Shown: positions 51,201 to 62,400 of the stretch, piece after piece
How positions within the stretch are numbered: position 1 is the first letter of the stretch
How the letters are laid out: the number at the start of each line of letters is the position of its first letter
Origin: Xestospongia bergquistia
Taxonomy: Eukaryota; Porifera; Demospongiae; Haplosclerida; Petrosiidae
Assembly (NCBI GenBank): GCA_963965975.1
Contig: OZ014412.1
Location: forward strand, 6,698,501 to 6,762,500
Direction of reading: 5' to 3'
DNA: 64,000 bases
The notes under the pieces: model-generated
The model's database searches: none
What the model was told of the DNA's origin: nothing
What the model saw: only the letters and a program-made list of their open reading frames with translations
Program-made: the position numbers and the translations under genes

Positions 51201-54200
51201 AAGGAAATCATCATGACTCTATGATAAGACATGTCTACAGACTATTTTCAATACAATATTATCTTATAACGTAGAGGAACATAATTTGTGTATCAGTTAG
51301 CCTCACATGAGTAGTTTGTTATTAGTTTTGTAATCTAATTTATACAGACGCAAACTGAAGTATTATTTTTACAAGTCTGTTTCTTTAATATGAACTAGTT
51401 TGATAAACACTATTTATTGACAATAACCAAATGTATATGTCCTGAGAATTTCAGTTATGTTTTACTAGTCTCAGATAGATAATAAACACAACCATATTCA
51501 TGAATTAACTACTTTCTCTGATCATCAGATAACAAAGAAACATAATGTAAAGAACATTGTATATTTGTATATATTTGATCTAATGTTAAATTCTATAGTG
51601 AAATATCTATATAGTGGAAACCACCTTTGTTATAAAGGTGTTTCCTCAATAGAGTGATTTACAATGCTGTATGAATATTACTATAATGTATAATGTAATG
51701 ATCAGTCAGCATCTGTAGTTTGACTTTTACATACTTTTAACTTAAAATCTAAAATAAAATAACATAAAATCTGTCACTCAGTAACTGAAATTTTAAATAG
51801 GAGTAGTTGTCATTTTAAGATAATCTCCATCTAATCCTTATCTAATTAACTTCAAGCTACTATCACATCTCTATCTCTGTATGTCTAATTTCTAACTAAT
51901 TATATACCTCAATTATTGTCATATTTCTCTTCCTGTAGACACCACAGCAGTTTTTAGACAACTATACTGCTCTACTACAGGAGCAACGATATCAAAATTT
52001 AAATTTAACTGAGCTTAGTTTTGGAGCAGTTACCTTTGACACAGTATGGTCTATGGCTATTGGACTTGACAATGCAATGAAACGGATAGTTGTGAGAAAT
52101 GACAGTGGTTGTGAGAAGTTTTCAGGAGATTTTGTACCTTTAGAACAATTTGATTATACCAATGATAAAATGGGTTGTCTTTTAAGACAAGGATTTGCTG
52201 AAGTTAATTTTCTTGGAATTACTGTGAGTTGTAGGATAGATTTTAAGTAGTAACTATTTGTCTATTAGGAAATGTAAACTTTGTTATGTGCAATTAGTGT
52301 TTAGTCTGCATATTTTAGGGGGTGTGGATTAGTGGAATATAATGCTTGAAATATGAACTTCCTACTAAGTAATCATTATTTACATAAGTAAAAAATGAAC
52401 AATGACATTATGTACAGTGAATAACATGGTAGAATCCCATAGTAACTGTCATAGTGTTCACTGATACAAAGTGAATGTCACATTTTATTTTTGCTATGTA
52501 TATTCATTAAACTAATAGTTATATGTCCTTTAATATCATAACTGAGAAGTGTACATGTGACAACTTAAAAATATATATGACAACTTAAAAATATTTTTAG
52601 ACGTAACTGCTGAGTGACTGTTATATTTCTGTTTAGAGATATAGTTTGGTAAATCTTTGTATAGTGAATGCTATACATACAAGTACCATTAAATTACTCT
52701 TTTGATTCCTTGTTAATAATAACATTATTATTATCATGTTGTATCTGAAACTATAGTTAGTATTTCTGGTTTGCCAGGAACAGTGAGTAGTATATGAAGT
52801 TCCAAGCAAAGATACAGTGTATTTCCTTTCCCAGTATAATCATTTCTATATGCATGTGTTGTTCTTATTACTTTTTTTAATATAAGATTTTAACAACATA
52901 TATAATAAAAATTTTTGAATATTCTAGCATTGTTACACTATTTCTCATCAATCTTCACTCTTATAATAGGGTTCCATTATGTTTGACAGAAATGGTAGTC
53001 GTTTTGACAATGTTCTTCTTGTCAGACAATACAGAATATCTGATAGTAAGTGTCTATGGCATAACTTGATCTGTAGTATTGACTTCATTTCTTCCTATAA
53101 AGCCAGAAATATGTCCATTTTCCGAGAGACAGTAGCTTATATAACTATTGGTGCAAATGAGACTAGCTTTCAATTCAAACGTGGTGAATCTAATGAACGA
53201 ATTTGGAAAGGTATATATTATAATATCTCATAGTTACATGCACCACAAATGCCTCATCATAATAGTACATTAAAGACATTTTGTTACTAGTATTAATATT
53301 TATCTCTGATAGAGGACACACCTTTAGTTAGGAACCCCACCTAGTTATAACAAATGTGATCTCTCAGCTTAAAATGTATAATATATTCTGCCATATTGCT
53401 TATAGTACAGACAACTTATTCTACTTGTATCACTATACTTTATCCCTTAGATGGTACTCCTCCTTATGACGGTTTTCCGGAGGAGACTATACATCAAAAT
53501 CATGTAGCTTTGATTATCATTTACAATATTGCTGTATTTGTTGGTCTCATCTTCGTAGCAGTATGTCTTGTATTTAATATTGTCTTTAGAAATAAAAAGT
53601 CAGTAATTAGATATTATATATGTTAGTTTGATTCTCTCTTCCTTCCTCCATCCCTCCTTCTTTCTATAGAGCTGTCAAACTTGCCAGTCCTAATTTGAAT
53701 TATCTTATAATTGTAGGGGCTGCTCTCATGTACATATGTGTCGATTTCTTTGTACACTCCTCAACAGTAATGGATGTACAGACTGCTTTCTGTAATGTAA
53801 TATTATAATACATTCATTTTGTCACCCAATTATAAATTACTGGGACTTTTCAAATTGACACGTATATCATATCCTTTTGAAATTGGCATGAACATCACTC
53901 AATCTTTTTAAACATTAAATTCCTAATTCCTAATCAGTAATACTTCATATGATGTCTTTGTCAGGCTTTTAAAGTTGATAGCAGACTGATTAGATTTTTC
54001 AAAGATTATTTCTTGTAATAACCCTAACACTTTGTCACACAGATTCGATTCTGGTTGTTTTCTTTGGGATATACTCTTTGTTTTGCTGTCATTCTTTCTA
54101 AAACATGGAGAGTTTATTACATCTTCTATAATCCAACTACTCAAAAGAAGGTTTGTTGCTTATTAACAAGATAGTGCTCTACAAACTCTTTTTTTCTCAG

Positions 54201-55799
54201 GCATTAAAAGATTGGGTTTTATTTGTTGCTGTGTTAGTTATAGTGGCTATTGATTTGATCATTATTTTAGTTGGATCTGTCATTCCTCAATCACAACTGA
54301 TAGCTACAGAAAAAACAGACACACAGCATCCACAGACAACAACGGTAAGTAATTCCCATATGCTATATGTTATATATTTGTTTGCTATGCAATCAAGCAC
54401 AATAATCTGAAATTTAAAATTAATAGTTACAAAGTCATTGCCAGTCACTTCTTTCTATAGTTCATATAACACTAGAATAAAGCAATATGAGGCCTAGGAC
54501 ATGATCATATATGTTCAAAAAGAAACATAAGTATCTATTTATTAAAAAAATCTGTGGAAGAATGTGACGATGCTCGATTCAACAAGGGGGGCGGGTTCCC
54601 AGGTATGGTTGCCGGGGCGACTGGAATGGAACTGAAGCATGGGACCAATCAAATAAGACTATTTTAATTGCTAAGCAACTGAACAGTATTTAAAACACTG
54701 TTTAACTTTATTTAGTTTACTTCTGTAACCATTGATTTCAATATTATTCATTTCACTCTATATCATTAGTTCATTGAAAGTTAATAGTAATACGTTCATT
54801 ACAAAGAAATGCATAGATGAATTGAGAGAACAATTATGGATGGAAATTATTAAGCTATGTTTTCTTACTGTTAAATTTTTTTTCCTGCATTGTATTTAGA
54901 CTGAAGGTGTCTTTGTAAATAACTTCATCTATGTGTGTGCTCAGAGTGGATCACAAATTTGGCTGGCAGTCTCCTTTTCATACAAGGCATTGTTACAACT
55001 AGTAGCAATATTTATGGCATTTCATACTCGTCGTGTTAAAGTTAAAGCTCTCAATGACTCAAAGGAAATAGCTATCATTATCTACATCAACAGCATTATA
55101 CTTGCATTGTTAGCAGTGACACAGTTTGCTCTTGAAACTTATCATGATGTGTATGCTGCCATGTTTGGACTAGCTCTACTGGTAGATGCAACTATGTTCT
55201 TAGGACTGATGTTCATTCCAAAAGTAAGACTCATTTCCATAAATTATATAAACTTATGTGCACTAAATTTAAAGAACCAATTCTACTCCTATTTTATGAT
55301 CCAATTTTATTTACTAGAATCTGTATTTCATTTTTTATGTATATTTTTCTGAACAGATGGTTAGTCTATATCTTGATCCAAATGGAGAGAATGTTTTTAG
55401 TCATTCTCTGCCAACAAATCATCCAACAAATAATGGAAATACAACTGCTAATGAGTCAGCAGAGGAGACTATTAGCACTCTACGAGCTAGAATAAAAGAA
55501 TTGGAATCAAATAAAGTGACTGCACAAGAGGTAAGTATGACAGAGCACATATCTCAGGACACTAAATGTCTGGATATCCTCCATTAAGACCCTTCTAAAA
55601 CTAAACTTAGTAAGGAGGAACACTTTCCCAGTGTTAACTATAGAAATTGTAATCTGCTTCATCCCCTCTGTATATTTATCAACAATTTTGTTTCACACTA
55701 TTGGAAGTAAACATAGTAAAACATTTCTTTATTTAATTCTAGAACCATACTGAGCAGGGGTCAGTACCTCCATTAAAAATTGATGAAAAAGAAGTGTAG
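48294..55799 (+). CDS. GABA-B-like class C receptor copy G (complete, 827 aa)
   Basis: Exons: 48294-48530, 49221-49358, 49856-50026, 50102-50212, 50526-50597, 50828-51031, 51939-52223, 52970-53045, 53103-53210, 53451-53598, 53670-53796, 54043-54150, 54201-54344, 54900-55223, 55357-55530, 55743-55799. Signal peptide MYYCLVNCLFCSLFYLSVG. Ligand-lobe motifs GCSPATIPVAE, LNDRKRFRNFFRPLPS, TFDTVWSMA. Longest tail: helix ETISTLRARIKELES in a 174-nt exon, then NHTEQGSVPPLKIDEKEV. AACAG just before TAACAATG resembles an acceptor, as in H, so a 5' untranslated exon is possible. Intron 8 is only 57 bp and keeps the reading frame open. Nearly identical to H where both are visible. Intron 1 carries a 420-bp insertion that H lacks. 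Confidence 0.92.
48551..48970. mobile_element. 420-bp insertion with 8-bp target duplication in intron 1 of G (hAT-like)
   Basis: ATAGGAAC occurs at 48543-48550 and again at 48971-48978, on either side of the insert; H has a single ATAGAAAC at the matching place. The insert begins CAGGGTTGGGGTCAATTACA and ends AAAAATGTAATTG, so TCAATTACAT and ATGTAATTGA form short inverted ends. The middle is rich in GATTAC motifs. An 8-bp duplication and a CAGGG start fit a non-autonomous hAT element; the right end seems shortened. Confidence 0.75.
54558..54650. other. GC-rich islet in intron 13 of G
   Basis: About 90 bp (CAACAAGGGGGGCGGGTTCC, GGTTGCCGGGGCGACTGG, GACCAATCAAATAAG) stand out from AT-rich surroundings. 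A CCAAT box is present. Origin unknown: a regulatory element or a fragment of inserted DNA. H cannot be compared because the window ends first; F intron 13 has nothing like it. Confidence 0.4.
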
Positions 55800-58262
55800 T
55801 TTTAATGCAGTTTGTACTAGTTAGTAAATTTATGTATTTTGTGTTTGAATGCACTTATATTTTTATACATGATGTCAGTCATATGTTTTTATCAATGTAC
55901 AATTTCTTGTTAAAATTGAACTTACACTTGAAAAACAACTTTTGAAATTATAATTTAACAGAATGTAGGATCCATTTATTGTTATATTAGTTAAAGAAAC
56001 TACTGAAATAGTACACAAGTCTTGTTGCACAATGAAAAATTAAAAGTTCAAAATTATTCCTGAAATCAATTCATTGATAATAATTGATGAAAAATGGCTG
56101 CACAAGGTAGTCGTTATATCACACCCTCAAGACATATCAATGAGCAACTGAAACAGTACTATTAAACCAATAATAGCTATAAGTCTTAATATAGGTGAAA
56201 GCCATGTCATACATGTCAGTATTCCATCCATCAATAACATATCCATATTGAAACATGCACCAAGTAATTGGAGAGCCAATATCAATGTAAATAACTTGTA
56301 AAAATTGTTTGCTTCAAAAACAATTGTTTTATAAATTGTATTATCATTAAAAGTTATAATTTCTTTATTTCAAAAATTGATTGTAATAAAACTGACAGTT
56401 GAATAAGTTATTATAATATATACCACCAAATTACAAGTCTATCTTATTGGTTTCTGTAATCTTCTTTACTTTCACTATTTTCCTTCTATAAATGTTTGTG
56501 TATTTTATCTTTTCTATCAGCTGAAACTGAAAGTACTCCTCAATAGCTGCATTATCCATTATCTTGTACCACAAACACACATTGAAGTCCTAGTTGAAGT
56601 AAAAATCATGTAATAATACAATGTGTTATAGTAGTCTCAAGAGCCTGTTAGAAGTTATACAAAATTCTTTGTATTAGCTATATTTATTAAAATGATGTTA
56701 ACATGTGTAATCATTTGTAATCTTTAAAGATGATATATCAAAGATAAAATAACGACATCAACATACTACACACACATATATATACCATATGGTCCAAAAC
56801 ATCTTACTAAAGGGTTTGCATGAGGTACAATCCAAGTAGATAAGCCAATTTCTAGTGTGACACTTAGAAATCTAAGTTGGTTATGATGAGGGATGATTCA
56901 TGGAAAAATGAATTAATACTCCTTGTACTACTTTTTTCCTAGATCCCATCCCAAACATTCTCAGTATAGTATAATACTAAGAGTGTCTTCTACCAACTCT
57001 GCTTGATTTTAGAACAATCATCTCTGGCATAGATTATTGAAAATAATTAAATTTAAAAGATTTTGATCAGTTGTTTTAGTTGTCAATAGACATTCTGACC
57101 CATCCCACAGAGCCATGTGGTTAACTTAAATTATTGTTGTAGAACTAACCACATCATCCTTTAAGTAATATCCTATTTCAAACACATACATATAACACAG
57201 ACCTGGCACCTGTTGCTGACTATCACTTTTCCATGACAACAATGTACTTTAGCCTCAGTGTTTTTTTCAATTGGGTTCATTCTGCTCAACTACACAATGT
57301 CAAAGGTCATCCAAACAAGGTTAATAGGTAACGTAGCTAGCCTCAAAAGTACAAAATCCTAAAAATTAAATTTAAGTTATACTACACCTTACTGATATAT
57401 TATGCACATCATTTGTTCATCATGAAGATCATATTCGAACCAAATTATATTTAAAGAATCACATTTAATGTGATAAAACTTTTCAAACAAACACTTGAGC
57501 TTATGAACATGCCTAAGCTACCATTTCTGTAGAGTGTATTGTTTACTATCCAGGGAGACCACTACTTTGTATCAACTTTGATACACAGATGCCCAGCCAC
57601 AATATAGCTATCAAAACACAGATACAAACATGTGGGATTATTGTATTTACAAATGATGACCTTAAAGTTACACATGATTTCATACAGGATGTTTTTAATA
57701 GTCATGGAAGGGAAAAAGTATGGTCAATCATCAACATAATTGTGTTAACAGAATTAATGTGAATAAACAGCTGATATTTGCTAAGTGAAAGTTTGTCTAC
57801 ACCTGGCAAATACAATGTATAAATGTTATAGCTACAAATTAGCTATCATAAGACTATTAGTTATGTAACAGTAAACAGTAAGAATGATAATAAATTAAAT
57901 AATGACCAATAAAGATGAATGTAACAGGAGCTGAATTTAAATGACAATGAGTGCAGTAAAGACTGTAATTGATTTTAATCCTATTTCATATTTTAATTCT
58001 TTAGTATTTAGCTATTGTACTTGTTGCCAACAATCATGTTCCATGGCACAGTGTCATACCTACAACAATAATAGTGCATAGGTTTGAGCATTAGACTGAG
58101 TAAAGCACAACAAATATATAAATAAATACAAAAAGTAGCATGCTTATAAACACAAGCAAAATCTGGTTCCAGAATCAAGCAATCCTTGAGACTAGCTTCC
58201 TTTTTCAGGAGTTAACAAAAAGGAAGTACATTAAACAACTGGTCAAACAATAACACCAGTAC

Positions 58263-58446
58263 TATAATTATAAAACTAGTATAGTTATTAAACTAGTATA
58301 GTTATTAAACTAGCATAGTTATTAAATTAGTATAGTTATTAAAATAGTAGTTATTAAACTAGCAGTTATTGAGCTAGTAGTTATTAAGCTAGTATAGTTA
58401 TTGAACTACTAATTGTTAAATTACTATAATTATAGTTATTGAACTG
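58263..58446. repeat. Degenerate 17-bp minisatellite 5' of H
   Basis: Units of ACTAGTATAGTTATTAA; more units than at the matching tract 5' of G. Confidence 0.8.
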
Positions 58447-58887
58447 TAGCGAGATTTATAGAGAGTAGTGTAAATTAGCCCATAGACATAATATATCATA
58501 ACAGATACCATTTAGATGATTCAACAACAGATTTACACTTTACAATACTCAAACAAAACATAACAAAATGGAGAATAGTTACTTAGTCATTACTTCCATA
58601 GATACCCACTTACATAATACACACATACCATATTCACTACTTATCTAGCAATTATATATGAACAATATCTTCTCCATTGCTAATACATTAATACCATATT
58701 GCTCAGTAACATAATAAAACATGAAACAATCATAAATAAAATATGTACCTTACAGTAAATGGACTTTTAAAAATAAAAGTGGAAGTTACTAAACTTTAAG
58801 ACAATCATTAATTTGGTCTTTCTGATATCTAAATCATGTAACAGTCATGCGATCACGAAAATTGAGATATATAGATATTGAAAATCC

Positions 58888-58897
58888 AGGGGTAATC
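58888..58897 (+). promoter_or_regulatory. Shared AGGGGTAATC motif, 201 bp before ATG of H
   Basis: Exact motif, preceded by ATCC. The flank differs from G by indels on its 3' side, yet the ten bases and the following ACTC are unchanged. Confidence 0.5.
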
Positions 58898-59088
58898 ACT
58901 CGAGCAAAAGGACATGATATCAATGTGGTGAACTTCTTTCATTAACACTGTGGGGGAGAATTAAATAGCTCCGTATACTTGATCATCAACAATGATATAG
59001 TCTCGCTAATAATCAAGTGAGCGAGATCATACCTATTAACCTGAGCAGTTTATCTACGAGTCCTTTCATTTTCCAAGTAACAGTAACA

Positions 59089-59384
59089 ATGTATTCTTAT
59101 CTCATTATTTGTCTGTTCTGTTCCCTGCTCCATCTCTCTGTTGGTACTCACAGCAGTAATGATAACAAGCTTCCTCTCCATTTTGGATATATTACTACAA
59201 AGACTGGAGACTTCATTGCTAGTGGAGGTATACCAATTGTTGATTTGGCACTACAGATAATCAATGAACGAGACGACATTTTGCAGAATTATACTCTAAA
59301 GTATACAGATGTATTGGATTCTGGAGTAAGTGTACTCTATAGAAACTACACTATTACTGCAAAAAATCATATCACTCTGGTTGA

Positions 59385-59426
<42 letters not shown>

Positions 59427-62400
59427 GACTATTTGTAACAGTCTTGATATTTTTCTGGCATACTACTATGTGTGGAATTGTGTCAGCGAGATGTAACAAG
59501 TTTACACTGCCATGTATTCATACCTGCATGTCTGTATATAATAGTATATAAATGTATGTTACCCTTTAGTAGATTAATATATTGCATATTCAAAAATATA
59601 TACACCACTTTATTAGATATATCAACATATATTCTAGTCTATTAAATAGTGTACAGTAATCAAGTTGTTCATAGTGTTCATTTGCTTCTTATCCTAATTT
59701 TACTATTTACAACTATGATAATGATAGTATATCAACCTGTTCAGCAGATATTTTCATTTTTAGCAGTGTGTATGATCAATATCTCCATATTATACAGTAT
59801 TTGTTTTCTTACACACACAGTGTAGTCAAACTACCTCTTTGGACGCTTTCTTTGAGCTATTTCAAAGGAATACAACTTATGTGACATTGGTAGGATGTGG
59901 TTGCTCCACAGCAACAATACCTGTAGCAGAAATCAGCCATTACTGGAATATACCACAGGTAAATAAGAAGCAACAATAAATATATAAAATAAGAAACTTC
60001 AAACAAGTATGCATTCTCAAATTGATTTTGAAATTTAGACCTAAACAAACAAATTCAGTTTTTAAGTAAAATCATAAGTAGATTGACATCAATATAATTA
60101 TCACTTTCATCGTGCCAAAGAGAAATAGTGTGATGCCACTTCCTGGAGTTCAAAGACTTATTAGAGTATAACAATAACTGAGTGGTCTGGAAGGAATTAC
60201 AAACTAATGATCTCAAAGAGTTTACTTTTTCAGTGTTGTATTCAGGTTAAACCTTGGACAGCATACTTTAATGCTTAATGTTTATGGCTTAGGAAGCGAA
60301 ATCATTTTTGCAATATCCAAATCTAAAGCTATGACACTGGGCTTCTGTGGAAAAAGGATACACTTGTACTATTTATTCTACATATTGCTGATCGAATCAG
60401 TTTATTTAAATTCTACTGATTCACCATAGCAACAAATACTCCCTCAGTATGTCACTCAAGACTCAACAGGATAGTTTAATTATACTTGTGATATAGACCT
60501 CTAATTCTATGTTATCACAATAATAAAATTTTGTTGGTACACCAAAAATAATTAACTATACAACACACACACACACATGCACATAAACTTTTTCTCTCTC
60601 ACACTCAATATTGTAGATAGCTTTTGCAGCAGCTGCTCAAGTTCTCAACGATCGTAAACGTTTTAGAAACTTTTTTCGACCACTTCCGTCTTTTAATTAT
60701 ATTCCAGAGTCATTGGCTCAGTTGATGAGAAAATTTGAGTGGAGTCAGATGGCAATTATCACTCAGGAAGAGAGCTTGTTTCAAGGAGTAAGTATTTGGC
60801 ACATCATTTGAAATATGGAGCTCTTTAATTACAATTGTTTAAACTTTGTTCTTTCTTTTCCCTTGAGGTAACAATTGCTCTCAGTAAAATCTTTAAGTCA
60901 GAAAATTGGTTACTAGATTCATCAGTGTCTTTTAAAACAGGAGTAGATCCCTTTCCATATGATGCTGTATTTGATAGAGTAAGATAATTAATCCATAACT
61001 TGTATTTATTTGTGTTTACATTTATTTTGACATTTGTTTTCCTAAACAATAATTTGTATTATTAATATACATATATAATAAATTCATTTGACTGTTCCAA
61101 AGTTAGCCATATCTCGTGTAAACAATGCATTGTCATAAGGATACATATAAATTTGTGTATTATGAACATAATGAGGCCATTAAAGTGGTTTACAAGGTCA
61201 AGCTTTATGGGAATAGACTTTAATAAGTTCATTTTAAACAACTGTATGTCTACTTCATTTCCTTATTGTCTAATATTTTGATTTAGATGAGTGCAGACAA
61301 GTATAGAATTATACACATCAATTCATATCCTGAATATGCTTACCATATTTTGTGTGAAGTGAGTAACATACTAGACTATACAGTGGATGGTTGAATGGAG
61401 CTATGTATGTATATGTATATATGACCATAGTGATCACATTTCATGTGTAGTACCATAAATGTATTATTTATTAAGAACAGACAATTACTTACATGTTTGC
61501 CATTCCATGCTAACTGTATTGCTGAACTCTTACAATACATTACTCAAACTACCTAATATTATCTGCTATTACAGGCTTACTACAGAAATATGTATGCACC
61601 TACTTACGTTTGGATCTTACCAATGTGGTATAATGCTGATTGGTGGGATGATGTCATACCTGTTAACTCATCTTGTACAGTTGATGTTAGGTTGGCAGTT
61701 CTTAATGGTACAATAGGGACTGTCCCTGATGGGTACTTTGTTATGGAGAACAAATCAAGAGTGTCTTTCTCTGGACTGGTAAGATATGTACTATAATATT
61801 GTTTGTATGAAGTGTTAGTCATGTGAGTTTGTTAAACACATTTCTAAATTTAGAACTACATATGTCATATCTAATGATAGAACTACTACATGTTATATCT
61901 AAATATAGAACTTCTGTGTCATATCTAAATATAGAATTGTTGCCCATATGTAAAGCTATCTCCCACAGATTAAGCAAATCATCACAACTCTATATTTGTA
62001 TTTGGTGTGTGATTATATGTGTATATTACAACCAAATTATATTTATGAAAGCTATTGAGTTAACTAACTGTATTATAATAATTTACTATAATAGAATGCT
62101 TATGTCAATTATAGTATGAAGATTAAGCATTAATCATTTGTTAAGTCTAGTCATAACTCTCATATGACTGTTGTCTCTTAGATGTATTGGCAATGTATGA
62201 GATCAGGTGGGCACATTGTTTATGTGTGCATAACTTATATTTCCTTAATTGAGTATAATTTAGCCTCACATGAGTAGTTTCTTATTACTTTTGTAATCTA
62301 ATTTACACAGATGCAAACTGAAATATTATTTTCATAAGTCTGTTTCTTTAATATGAACTAGTTTGATAAACACTATTTATTGACAATAACCAAATGTATA

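Larger units (their letters stand above)
55800..59088. repeat. Intergenic region G-H, segmental duplicate of F-G
   Basis: The stretch from about 56303 to the H start aligns with 45313-48293 with small indels. The H flank is about 200 bp shorter overall. No coding exon seen. Confidence 0.85.
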
